Shown one piece after another: positions 15,394 to 22,814 of a DNA stretch of 64,000 bases (positions are counted from its first letter, which is position 1; each line of letters begins with the position of its first letter). The translations under genes were made by a program, and so were the position numbers. The DNA lies in IMG/VR virus record IMGVR_UViG_3300030060_003910, positions 1 to 64,000 of that record; one strand, given 5' to 3'. A model generated the notes under the pieces. It had not been told where the DNA came from. It made no database searches and saw only the letters and a list, made by a program, of their open reading frames with translations. This DNA comes from a virus.

Positions 15394-16821
15394 ATGAAAC
15401 ATACAAATGAACAAATCGCAATCTTTGATTGCATAGAAAAAACAGAAGACCACCTAATTATTAATGCAGGTGCAGGAACAGGGAAAACGACAACGATTGT
15501 TGAAGCAGCAAATCGTATCAATGGACAGAAAGCCGCATTCTTGGCTTTCAATAAATCTATTGCTACTGAATTAGCAGAAAGACTTCCAACTGGCGTAGAA
15601 GCGAAAACCTTCCACGCATTCGGATTCGCTGCGATTCGTGCGGCTGGCGTTAAAACAAAGGTGAACAACTTTAAGGTCAATAACATCATTAAAGAACTTC
15701 ATGGTGCTGATTTCTATGTCGCTCCACTAAAGAAACTTGTTTCTCTGGTTAAGGGAAGTATGGTTGATGGAACCGACAAAAAAGCAATCAACCAACTGAT
15801 TGATGAATACAATATTAACTTCAATTCTGACCGTGAAGAACGAATTGCAGTAGAATCAATACCTGCAATTCTCACGATGTGCCGAACCCAAACCCATATC
15901 ATTGATTTTGACGACATGATTTGGATGCCCATTGTTAATGGCTATCCTTTCCCAAAATACGATGTTTTGTTTGTTGATGAAGCACAGGATTTCAACGAAG
16001 TGCAACGAGAAATGATTTCTTTGTGCGTCAATGGTGGCCGTTGTATTATTGTTGGTGATAAAAACCAAGCAATTTATGGCTTCCGTGGTGCTGATTCAAA
16101 CTCAATTTCCATGTTCCGACAACGACTTCTCAAGGGTGAGAAAAAAATCAGCGAATTTCCTCTCTCAATTACTTGGCGTTGTCCTAATTCGGTTGTTCGT
16201 GAGGCCAACCGATATGTGCGTGAGTTTAATGCTCCTGATTTTGCCGAAGAAGGCACAGTTATCGTAGATGCTCCGTTCAATCCACAAAGAAATGATATGG
16301 TTCTTTGCCGATACAACGCTCCTTTGGTGTCTGCTTTCTATGATTTGATTTCACAGGGTAAATCGGCGTATGTTCTTGGTCGTGATATGACGAAGGGTTT
16401 AATTACTGCCGTTCAAAAGATTTCTAAGAACAACCACATGGGCGTTGAAGAGTTCACACAGTTATTCCAAAAAGACTTCGCTTACAACTATCAACGACTT
16501 CTTGACCAAAACAAAGAGAATCAAGCGATGGCTCTTGAAGATAAGCGTGATTGTATTATGATTTTCGTCAAGAAAGCAACGACTGTTGGTGGAATCATTG
16601 AAGAGATTAAGCGTGTCTTTGATGGAAATGATAAAGGTGAAATCATGCTTTCAACTGTTCACAAGGCTAAAGGTCTTGAAGCAGACAATGTTTATATTCT
16701 CGCAACTGAGCGAATGCCTCACCCAAATGGAAGTTTGGAAGAGAACAACATTTGCTATGTAGCGATTACACGGGCCAAAAAGAATTTGTTCTATTGTGGC
16801 CCAAAACCAGGAAAAATTTGA
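15394..16821 (+). CDS. UvrD/Rep-like superfamily 1 DNA helicase
   Basis: The 475-residue protein has the SF1 motifs in order: motif I GAGTGKTT (about residue 27), a TFHAFG motif Ia, motif II VDEAQDF (about 195), motif III GDKNQAIYGFRGAD (about 220), motif V STVHKAKGLE (about 425) and motif VI ITRAKKNLFY near the C-terminus. The family unwinds DNA 3' to 5' using ATP and serves replication restart and repair. It is shorter than bacterial UvrD (about 720 residues), so accessory subdomains are reduced. The start follows AAGAGGTAATAAAA. Confidence 0.93.
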   Translation: MKHTNEQIAIFDCIEKTEDHLIINAGAGTGKTTTIVEAANRINGQKAAFLAFNKSIATELAERLPTGVEAKTFHAFGFAAIRAAGVKTKVNNFKVNNIIKELHGADFYVAPLKKLVSLVKGSMVDGTDKKAINQLIDEYNINFNSDREERIAVESIPAILTMCRTQTHIIDFDDMIWMPIVNGYPFPKYDVLFVDEAQDFNEVQREMISLCVNGGRCIIVGDKNQAIYGFRGADSNSISMFRQRLLKGEKKISEFPLSITWRCPNSVVREANRYVREFNAPDFAEEGTVIVDAPFNPQRNDMVLCRYNAPLVSAFYDLISQGKSAYVLGRDMTKGLITAVQKISKNNHMGVEEFTQLFQKDFAYNYQRLLDQNKENQAMALEDKRDCIMIFVKKATTVGGIIEEIKRVFDGNDKGEIMLSTVHKAKGLEADNVYILATERMPHPNGSLEENNICYVAITRAKKNLFYCGPKPGKI

Positions 16822-16830
16822 GGTGGAAAA

Positions 16831-17043
16831 ATGGAATATGCAGAATTTATGAAAATTACAGATAGATGGTCAGACAACGACACAGTTTGTTTCTTGATGG
16901 AATATCCATTGTGGAATAAACTAATTATACGTTTTATTGCGAATATTTGGCATGATGGCGTTATTGAGGCAGAACATATTGAAGGGTATGCTAATGATAA
17001 CAATATCATGGAACACACGGATTTGCCGGAGGTGGAAGAATGA
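16831..17043 (+). CDS. Small hypothetical protein (70 aa)
   Basis: It starts MEYAEFMKITDRWS after GAGGTGGAAAA and overlaps the next gene by four bases. The sequence is acidic with aromatic residues in the middle and ends LPEVEE. Function unknown. Confidence 0.75.
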   Translation: MEYAEFMKITDRWSDNDTVCFLMEYPLWNKLIIRFIANIWHDGVIEAEHIEGYANDNNIMEHTDLPEVEE

Positions 17044-17234
17044 TTACACGAATGCATTGTCGTCATGTTGATTATGAACTAACAGCAGAAGATTTAGAAT
17101 TGAATGAATTTTACAACATTATCCATCAACACTTTATTTGTTTGGATTGTGGTGCAATTGGTGAGCGAACCTATCGTATTCCAAATGAAATCACTTGGAA
17201 TGGTAATCAAGACACCCTGCCTTTGGAGGAATAA
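17040..17234 (+). CDS. Small zinc-binding protein (64 aa)
   Basis: It has MHCRH near the start and HFICLDCG around residue 35, giving a probable Cys/His zinc site. It is coupled to the upstream gene by ATGA and lies two bases before the 17237 gene. Function unknown. Confidence 0.72.
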   Translation: MITRMHCRHVDYELTAEDLELNEFYNIIHQHFICLDCGAIGERTYRIPNEITWNGNQDTLPLEE

Positions 17235-17236
17235 AT

Positions 17237-18541
17237 ATGGAATCAATCGTAGCAAAGCGTGAACTCGGTAATGGCCGATGGGATAAAGCCCTAAAGCGTA
17301 AAATGGTTGAATTGTCCGTTGCTGATAACTATGATGAAGCAAAAGAAGAATGGATTGCTACTGGTGAAGTTTGGTGGGCTGGAAACGAAGAAGTTCCTGA
17401 TTGGGTCGCTAATTCACAAATGGGGCAAGGTAAATGTCTTTGTGGACATATTGTAGTTTATCACTTTCAAATCACTAACACCGAAAACGGTATTGTTGAA
17501 TGCGTTGGTAGCGACCACATCAATACTTATCTAATTATGCGAGCAATTGCAGAAGATGAAGGCATTTCAATTAACGCTATCACCGATGAGAAGATTCAAC
17601 AATGGATTGATGTGCGAACTAAGTCAATGAAAGCAGAAGCATGGTGGAAAGCCAACGGTGCTGGATTTGAAATGATGTTTGATTCTGTCAAGGAAATGGA
17701 TTTGTTCTTCAATGTTCGTGATACTAACAAAACCTTTTATGACTCCGAGATTCAAGCATATTCAACTGAAAAGCATATCCGTAAGCGAGCCGAAGGTCAA
17801 TTTGGTAGTCCTGAATATAAGATGGCTTCTATCGTTTGGCGTTGGAATCACCCAGATAATCCAAAGGCTCAAATCAATACGACCGGCTATCCGAATGATA
17901 ACTTGATGAAGGATTTGTCTTTGTTCTATGTAATGCAAGCCCAGTATCTTCCACAATTCAATAAAGCAAAGAAAGCGCGTGAACAGCGTATCTTTGAAAT
18001 TGCAGAAAGAAAGCGACTAGCGGAAGAACGCATGGAACGGGAACGAATTGCCCGTGAAGAACAAGAAGCCGAGCGTTTGCGTATTTACAATCTTCCTGAA
18101 AATGTTGAGAAGCGTCGTCTTCAAGCAATTGAAGAAGAAAAGCGTTTAGCGTCGTTGGCTGAAGCCCGACGACTTGCAGCAATTGAAGACGAAAAGCGCC
18201 GTAAAGCAAGAGCCATTCAAAAACAAATGGAACAGGAGGACACGCTTAAAGATAATAACAGCGAGTTTGAGAATATGTGTGGCTATTATGGTATTCCAGT
18301 ATTTGATGAATCTTATGCAGGTAATGATTGGGAACGAGAGTTTTTGTCAAGTGTTAAGGAACAAATGCTGTCGGGCAAATCAATGTCCGATAGACAACTT
18401 AACACTATGAGAAGGATTCTAACCCAAGAACCAGCAACATCAAAGCAAATTAACTACTTGATTAGTCTTGGCTTTGAAGGTCAAACTGATAATTTATCAA
18501 AAATGCAAGCAAGCAAGTTAATTAGTGAATATATTCAATAG
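17237..18541 (+). CDS. Zinc-finger/coiled-coil protein with phage-type C-terminal helical domain
   Basis: The 434-residue protein has three parts. Residues about 1-110 include a CLCGH motif followed by HFQITN and CVGSDH, like the zinc domains of some phage proteins. Residues about 235-340 form a long Glu/Arg/Ala coiled coil. The C-terminal 40 residues (ATSKQINYLISLGFEG) match a short helical module I associate with phage DNA-handling proteins. The combination suggests a nucleic-acid-binding scaffold. Exact function not recognised. Confidence 0.8.
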   Translation: MESIVAKRELGNGRWDKALKRKMVELSVADNYDEAKEEWIATGEVWWAGNEEVPDWVANSQMGQGKCLCGHIVVYHFQITNTENGIVECVGSDHINTYLIMRAIAEDEGISINAITDEKIQQWIDVRTKSMKAEAWWKANGAGFEMMFDSVKEMDLFFNVRDTNKTFYDSEIQAYSTEKHIRKRAEGQFGSPEYKMASIVWRWNHPDNPKAQINTTGYPNDNLMKDLSLFYVMQAQYLPQFNKAKKAREQRIFEIAERKRLAEERMERERIAREEQEAERLRIYNLPENVEKRRLQAIEEEKRLASLAEARRLAAIEDEKRRKARAIQKQMEQEDTLKDNNSEFENMCGYYGIPVFDESYAGNDWEREFLSSVKEQMLSGKSMSDRQLNTMRRILTQEPATSKQINYLISLGFEGQTDNLSKMQASKLISEYIQ

Positions 18542-18774
18542 GCGGATGTTGTTATCGGTAGGGGCTTCACAGCCCTGTTGTGTCTAAACCGCCATTGATA
18601 CCGCAGGTTTAAAAGTAAAAATCATCATTAAATCCTCTCTCAGGGCGCAATTTGAAGATGGTTTTCCTGCACCTACTCACGGGGTTTTTCTAGTAAAAAC
18701 GACAATCTTTACCTCACAGAATAGTAGTATTTGCATTCTATGAGTCGTTTATCCCCACCTTTTGAGGTTTTATT
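18542..18774 (+). other. Gene-free spacer with hairpins
   Basis: This 233-base stretch has no credible gene. It contains GGCGG and CCGCC pairing around a GGGGCTTCACAGCCC hairpin, and later a GGTTTTTCTAGTAAAAACG hairpin. It could be a terminator plus leader, or a small structured RNA. It is not a tRNA: no T-arm is present. Confidence 0.35.
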
Positions 18775-18957
18775 ATGAAATTAATGAAAGATATAATCCC
18801 ACCCGACAAACAACGCTTTTACAAAAAAGAATATCTATTGCGAAGTTGTTGGGCGGAAAAAAATAGAAAAAGAATATTTAAAGAATTAAGGAGTTTAGGA
18901 ATGCCTCCGTATCAAGCATTCCAAATATCAATAAAAAGGATGTATGAAAATGAATGA
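18775..18957 (+). CDS. Small basic protein (60 aa)
   Basis: It starts MKLMKDIIPPDKQRFYK and is rich in Lys and Arg, with a likely C-terminal helix-turn-helix-like segment (LGMPPYQAFQISIKRM). It overlaps the next gene by eight bases. Function unknown. Confidence 0.65.
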   Translation: MKLMKDIIPPDKQRFYKKEYLLRSCWAEKNRKRIFKELRSLGMPPYQAFQISIKRMYENE

Positions 18958-19117
18958 AGAAATTAAGAAAAGGATGTGGGAATTGCTTGATTATGCGACT
19001 TCTACTTTGAAGCACTATGATGAAGGAGATAACCATTGGAAAGTTACACTTTCTTTGGCTCGCCATGAAGCAAAAGAATTGCTAGAATTGACCGAATCTT
19101 TAGATGAGGAGGAATAA
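18950..19117 (+). CDS. Small acidic helical protein (55 aa)
   Basis: It starts MNEEIKKRMWELL and ends SLDEEE. The terminal Glu codons overlap the GGAGGAATAA ribosome-binding site of the next gene. It is all-helical. Function unknown. Confidence 0.68.
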   Translation: MNEEIKKRMWELLDYATSTLKHYDEGDNHWKVTLSLARHEAKELLELTESLDEEE

Positions 19118-19119
19118 GT

Positions 19120-19350
19120 ATGGATAGTTTTGTTGAAATTAAATACGGAACCATCATCTACAATGACGGGACAATTAGCAAGACCACTATTTACAATTTT
19201 AATACTGTGCAGGGTTTTCGCACATCGTGGGAAAATCGCAGTCAGTTGTCAAAAGCAGAATATCAGGCAAATGTTAGTGAATTAACTATTCAATGCCGAG
19301 AGTTTGTTGATGCTACTGAATACCTTAACTCTTTGGGTGAAGAAGAATGA
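19120..19350 (+). CDS. Small hypothetical protein (76 aa)
   Basis: It starts MDSFVEIKYGTIIYNDG with beta-strand character in the first half and a helical second half. The start is two bases after the preceding stop with GGAGGAATAAGT. Function unknown. Confidence 0.7.
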   Translation: MDSFVEIKYGTIIYNDGTISKTTIYNFNTVQGFRTSWENRSQLSKAEYQANVSELTIQCREFVDATEYLNSLGEEE

Positions 19351-19487
19351 ATCACTATGAAAAAATCGGAAACGAAGTTATGTCAATGAATGTGGCAGAA
19401 ATGGCCGACCTACCGACCTTTGAATTGGTTGGGTTGATTTTGTATCTTCGGTTTAAACTGCGGGCATTTATGGGGGAACAACAATGA
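19347..19487 (+). CDS. Very small helical protein (46 aa)
   Basis: The frame MNHYEKIGNEVMSM to RAFMGEQQ is coupled on both sides by ATGA overlaps, which supports its reality. It is helical with a hydrophobic C-terminal half (ELVGLILYLRF), too short to call a membrane segment. Function unknown. Confidence 0.65.
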   Translation: MNHYEKIGNEVMSMNVAEMADLPTFELVGLILYLRFKLRAFMGEQQ

Positions 19488-20170
19488 ATATATTTGCACT
19501 ATCACGAAGTCCAGCACAGGCGGCCAAAGAAATGATTGACAAACATATTGTCAAGATGCCGACTGAAACCTGTCAAATGTTGCATACTAATATTCTTTAC
19601 ATGCAATATGTTCAAGAACACGGTGAAGAACCTCAATTGAAAGACCTTAAGGCTTTTCACCTCGCCACCGAGTCGGAATTGATGAAGCCAGCCATGCTAA
19701 ATCACCCCTCAACCATTTGGGCGAGGCAATCTTTGGCTAACTTTGACTGGCTTTTAATGCATGGTGTGTTTCTTTGTTCTGAATACACTTATCGTTATGA
19801 GAAAACACATGGAACCGAGCATAGAATCGTTGATTGCGGTTCATACCGTGAATTGATTATTAATCACAATTATCCTTTAGATGAACTAACACCCGTTTCA
19901 ATTGCTATGGACGACAAGTATCGTATTGATAGATATGAGTTTTACAACACATCAAGAGTTCAATTTGGCATTGAAACCGATGAATGGGACTTTGTAATTG
20001 AGTCGTATCGCCACTATTATCTTGAAGGCAAGTGGCGTTTTGCCGAATGGCGTAAGAATCGTCGTCCTGATTGGTTTCCTGCCGACCACTACGCAAAGAA
20101 ATATAATGTAGGTGTTCGTGCCTATAATGCCCGTAATCCACGATACCCACAACAACTAATGGAGGAATAA
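19484..20170 (+). CDS. Phage-type DKHxVKM family protein
   Basis: The 228-residue protein starts MNIFALSRSPAQAAKEMIDKHIVKMPTE. From memory, the pattern of a short strand, an AA pair, DKHxVKM and a Glu is shared by a family common in phages whose members are sometimes annotated as pyrimidine-dimer glycosylase. HPSTIWARQS and FAEWRKNRRPDWF are other conserved-looking segments. A DNA-repair role would be inference from those annotations. Confidence 0.75.
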   Translation: MNIFALSRSPAQAAKEMIDKHIVKMPTETCQMLHTNILYMQYVQEHGEEPQLKDLKAFHLATESELMKPAMLNHPSTIWARQSLANFDWLLMHGVFLCSEYTYRYEKTHGTEHRIVDCGSYRELIINHNYPLDELTPVSIAMDDKYRIDRYEFYNTSRVQFGIETDEWDFVIESYRHYYLEGKWRFAEWRKNRRPDWFPADHYAKKYNVGVRAYNARNPRYPQQLMEE

Positions 20171-20172
20171 AA

Positions 20173-20424
20173 ATGTATAGTGATATTGAAATGACAATGC
20201 TTGAGTCTCTCAAGAAAGAATTTGGAGAGACTTACGAAGCATTAGAAGAAGTAATCGTGATGGATAAATTGCGTATTGCTCAAGAATTGTATAACAAAAC
20301 AGTTGATGATTATCGTGGAAACCAATCAGCCAAAAACTACAATATGCTGGTGGTTGCTATGGTTTGTCTCCAATATTGGGGTCAAAAGAAAGTCAAACTG
20401 TTTTCTCTTACGGAGGACTTTTGA
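20173..20424 (+). CDS. Small helical protein (83 aa)
   Basis: It starts MYSDIEMTMLESLKKEFG after GGAGGAATAAAA and is helical throughout, slightly acidic. It directly abuts the 20425 gene. Function unknown. Confidence 0.72.
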   Translation: MYSDIEMTMLESLKKEFGETYEALEEVIVMDKLRIAQELYNKTVDDYRGNQSAKNYNMLVVAMVCLQYWGQKKVKLFSLTEDF

Positions 20425-20727
20425 ATGAAATGTGAAAAATGTGAAGGAACGGGATGGTATAAAGTCCCAAATCATCGTCTTGAAATTATGGAGAATGTTG
20501 AATGTATGGATTGTTTAGCACATGAACACTTCAAAGACCACTTGAAAGACGAATTATCTCGCTTGTTAATCAACACAAGTCCACAAAAACTGGCACAAAT
20601 TGTAGCACAGTTAGTCGTTAATTCGGTGGATAGAAACGAGAATGACGATATTCAGCGCATTGAGGGCATGATTCATACGAAGAATGTTTTGAACGCGCTC
20701 ACGCTTGCAGAAGCGTATTCACAGTAG
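20425..20727 (+). CDS. Zinc-finger protein with helical tail
   Basis: The 100-residue protein starts MKCEKCEGTGWYKVP, a CxxCxGxG motif like one half of a DnaJ zinc domain, with CMDC around residue 31 completing four cysteines. The remainder is helical. It is the last gene before tRNA-Arg. Function unknown. Confidence 0.75.
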   Translation: MKCEKCEGTGWYKVPNHRLEIMENVECMDCLAHEHFKDHLKDELSRLLINTSPQKLAQIVAQLVVNSVDRNENDDIQRIEGMIHTKNVLNALTLAEAYSQ

Positions 20728-20740
20728 GAATGGCTCACAT

Positions 20741-20816
20741 GGGCGTATGGTGTAATAGGATAGCATTCTGGCCTTCTAAGCCGGAGATTCGGGTTCAAAT
20801 CCTGATACGCCCGCCA
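20741..20816 (+). tRNA. tRNA-Arg (UCU), CCA encoded
   Basis: The acceptor GGGCGTA pairs with TACGCCC. Anticodon stem CTGGC/GCCGG holds loop CTTCTAA with anticodon TCT. The T-arm has GGTTCAAATCC. Discriminator G and the terminal CCA are encoded. It would read AGA codons, which look frequent in the AT-rich genes here. Confidence 0.93.
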
Positions 20817-20868
20817 TTTCTTTTGTATGACCAACTTTTTGGGAACGACGGCCTCGGATTTTGGGTTC

Positions 20869-20876
20869 TTTATATA
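20869..20876 (+). promoter_or_regulatory. Archaeal TATA box for the 20930 operon
   Basis: TTTATATA lies 61 bases before the ATG at 20930 and just after the tRNA gene. Spacing and sequence match the 14111 and 22094 boxes, although the upstream GGACTCC is not kept. Confidence 0.6.
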
Positions 20877-20929
20877 CTCTCATCCGATGCTCGTTTCACC
20901 CTGAAGTAAATAAATAAAGAGGAAGAAAT

Positions 20930-21301
20930 ATGCACACAGAACAAGAAACAATACAAACCGTGTTGCTCAATGTAATGTTGAACAATGACGGTGCGACAAC
21001 AGAAGAATTAAAAAATGCTTTGATTCATGCTCAGTTGATTAAACCAACAGAGGAATCAATGCATAATACGATTAGAGCAGGTATGATTGCTTTAAGAAGG
21101 AGATTCAAAAAACAATTTAGAATTGAATTGTTGAGAACCAATCCAGCAATCAACCAAAAGAGATACACTCCAACAACAGAAGCATACTTATTTTGTATGG
21201 ATAATCTTTTAGAAGAGATGTATGACGAGGACGGAAACCAAGTTGGATATTATTTTCAACACCCAATAGCAATAAGTAAAGAGAGGATTGATTTAATATG
21301 A
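20930..21301 (+). CDS. Hypothetical protein (123 aa), possible winged helix
   Basis: It starts MHTEQETIQTVLLNVM after GAGGAAGAAAT. The first half alternates helices with a short turn (NNDGATTEELKNALI), and KRYTPTTEAYLF could be a wing. Basic residues (ALRRRFKKQFR) sit in the centre. A DNA-binding role is possible but unproven. Confidence 0.72.
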   Translation: MHTEQETIQTVLLNVMLNNDGATTEELKNALIHAQLIKPTEESMHNTIRAGMIALRRRFKKQFRIELLRTNPAINQKRYTPTTEAYLFCMDNLLEEMYDEDGNQVGYYFQHPIAISKERIDLI

Positions 21302-21546
21302 TACCAAAAACACCAAATGTAGAATTTAGAATAATTGACGCAGAAGATATGCCACCAATGGTTATATCACAGAATGAAAATGATGAGCCAAAGGTAGTGA
21401 TTAATACTTATCACCGACTTTGGTTAAGTCTTAACCGACGATTGATTGCAGGTATCATTGATGCTTTGCCTGAAAAACTAGATATGATTTTGTCTTCATA
21501 TCTTAGGGAACAACGAAACTTTGAAAAAATGGACAGGGAGGAATAA
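21298..21546 (+). CDS. Small hypothetical protein (82 aa)
   Basis: It starts MIPKTPNVEFRIIDAED, coupled by ATGA to the upstream gene. Mixed strand and helix, with an Arg-rich stretch (LSLNRRLIAG). It ends MDREE over the next ribosome-binding site. Function unknown. Confidence 0.72.
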   Translation: MIPKTPNVEFRIIDAEDMPPMVISQNENDEPKVVINTYHRLWLSLNRRLIAGIIDALPEKLDMILSSYLREQRNFEKMDREE

Positions 21547-21548
21547 AT

Positions 21549-21974
21549 ATGGCTAGTGGAATACACAAAGAATGCAGAATGTGTAAAATAACATTTGTTA
21601 CGAGAACAATTTCTTCTGCCAAGTGGCAAAATTATTGTGATGGATGTCAAATTACAAGAAAAAGAGAACAGCACATTCACCGAACTCAATCAAAGATTGA
21701 GAACCTTGAAGACTCTCTTCGCTCAGAAATGAAAACTTTGAGCAATAAAGTGTCAGATATTGATGTTCTAATCTCAGCAGAGATTAGTAATGCTTTATCC
21801 ACACTTACAAATAATGATTTGTATGAGGCTTTAATGGCTTCCATACAAAAACAAATTGATGCATTCGTGTCTCAAATTGAGACTGATAACAAAAAATTTA
21901 GAGAAAAGATTCAAAAACAATTACTTACTATGAACAACAAATTGGTAAAAATTATGAAGGAGATGGAAAAATGA
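21549..21974 (+). CDS. Zinc-ribbon coiled-coil protein (141 aa)
   Basis: The N-terminus has CRMC (residue 8) and YCDGCQ (residue 27), a zinc ribbon. The remaining hundred residues are coiled coil (KIENLEDSLRSEMKTLS). It may be an oligomeric nucleic-acid-binding protein. Coupled to the 21971 membrane protein. Confidence 0.75.
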   Translation: MASGIHKECRMCKITFVTRTISSAKWQNYCDGCQITRKREQHIHRTQSKIENLEDSLRSEMKTLSNKVSDIDVLISAEISNALSTLTNNDLYEALMASIQKQIDAFVSQIETDNKKFREKIQKQLLTMNNKLVKIMKEMEK

Positions 21975-22084
21975 TTAAAACATTGGCAAAGATTGCATTT
22001 TGGGGAACATTCGGCGTAGCAACGGGTCTTGTGGGTATTGGCTTACTTGCCGCCCTTGACGATGCGGATTACCCTTTGGAGTAG
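21971..22084 (+). CDS. Single-pass membrane microprotein (37 aa)
   Basis: It starts MIKTLAKIAFWG, and one Gly-rich hydrophobic helix (GTFGVATGLVGIGLLAAL) spans most of it, ending in an acidic DDADYPLE tail. It overlaps the upstream stop as ATGA. Function unknown; short viral membrane proteins often act in exit or superinfection. Confidence 0.65.
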   Translation: MIKTLAKIAFWGTFGVATGLVGIGLLAALDDADYPLE

Positions 22085-22093
22085 GTGGACTCC

Positions 22094-22101
22094 TTTATAT
22101 A
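22094..22101 (+). promoter_or_regulatory. Archaeal TATA box for the ubiquitin-like gene
   Basis: TTTATATA preceded by GGACTCC, identical over sixteen bases to the sequence at 14104-14119. The ATG follows 46 bases after the box. Confidence 0.7.
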
Positions 22102-22139
22102 CTTTGGAAGAGTAGAGAAAACACAACGGAGATGAAAAT

Positions 22140-22346
22140 ATGATTAAGTTGAGAATTATGAACGAAACTGGACACACAGAAGTTGTCCTTGCAGAAAGCG
22201 AAGTTATTGACCAAATTGACCAGCACCCGACTCATTGGGTGTTTATTGATGGTGAAATGGTTGCGAGAGAATCTATTGGAGAGATTAACTGGGACACAGT
22301 TCAATCGGTGGATTTGACTCCTGCTATTGTTGGAGGAAGTTATTGA
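22140..22346 (+). CDS. Ubiquitin-like beta-grasp protein with C-terminal GG plus two residues
   Basis: The 68-residue product begins MIKLRIMNETGHTEVVLAE, like the first beta hairpin of ubiquitin or ThiS/MoaD. It continues with a helix (EVIDQIDQ), a strand WVFIDGEMV, and ends VDLTPAIVGGSY. The VxLTPxxxGG ending is a hallmark of prokaryotic ubiquitin-like proteins. The two residues after GG would need removal before activation. Promoter and terminator flank it alone, so it is transcribed as a single gene. The same operon region encodes an E1-like protein (27981) and a JAMM peptidase (29584). A sulfur-carrier role is the main alternative. Confidence 0.65.
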   Translation: MIKLRIMNETGHTEVVLAESEVIDQIDQHPTHWVFIDGEMVARESIGEINWDTVQSVDLTPAIVGGSY

Positions 22347-22381
22347 GATTAATTTCTCTTAACTCTTCCAAACCACCATTC

Positions 22382-22426
22382 GGGGGTAGCGTAGGATTTA
22401 ATCCATCCTGCGCTATCCCCTTTTTT
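22382..22426 (+). terminator. Strong hairpin terminator after the ubiquitin-like gene
   Basis: GGGGTAGCGTAGGAT pairs with ATCCTGCGCTATCCCC and is followed by six T. The hairpin isolates the single-gene transcript upstream from the ribonucleotide reductase operon. Confidence 0.8.
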
Positions 22427-22431
22427 GGGTG

Positions 22432-22812
22432 ATGACACCCGATTTGATAAATTTTATCAATCAAAATGGATTAAAAATAATGCTAGACCTCAAAGGATGG
22501 ACTTATTCCTCCGCTATTGAGATAAATGGTTTAGCAGTAGTCAAACCCGATTTTTACCCACCCCGTCATGTCCTCGCTATGGGCAAGAGGGGCTACATTT
22601 ATTGCGACGGGCAGACTCGGATAGATTACGCAGGGCAAGTGTTTTCATCAACAGATGAATTACTCAATACCTGCGGAGAAGAAGCAATTCTTCATTTTAA
22701 GGATTGGGTATTCCTTGAAGAAAAAGAATGGGTGATAACTGATGGTAGCCGTTGGTTAGCCTCATTCTCAAATCTTTCAGAATTACCTAAAAGAAGTAAA
22801 TATAGGTGTTAA
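22432..22812 (+). CDS. Hypothetical protein (126 aa) upstream of ribonucleotide reductase
   Basis: It starts MTPDLINFINQNG immediately after the terminator (a GTG at 22429 is in frame), so it may be leaderless. Strand-rich, with a WVFLEEKEWVITDGSRW segment near the end and single scattered cysteines. Function unknown. Confidence 0.7.
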   Translation: MTPDLINFINQNGLKIMLDLKGWTYSSAIEINGLAVVKPDFYPPRHVLAMGKRGYIYCDGQTRIDYAGQVFSSTDELLNTCGEEAILHFKDWVFLEEKEWVITDGSRWLASFSNLSELPKRSKYRC

Positions 22813-22814
22813 AT

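Noticed and set aside
18541-18600. tRNA-like GGGGCTTCACAGCCC stem-loop
   Set aside because: The anticodon stem would need a six-base loop, and no T-arm (GGTTCAAATCC type) or matching acceptor is present.
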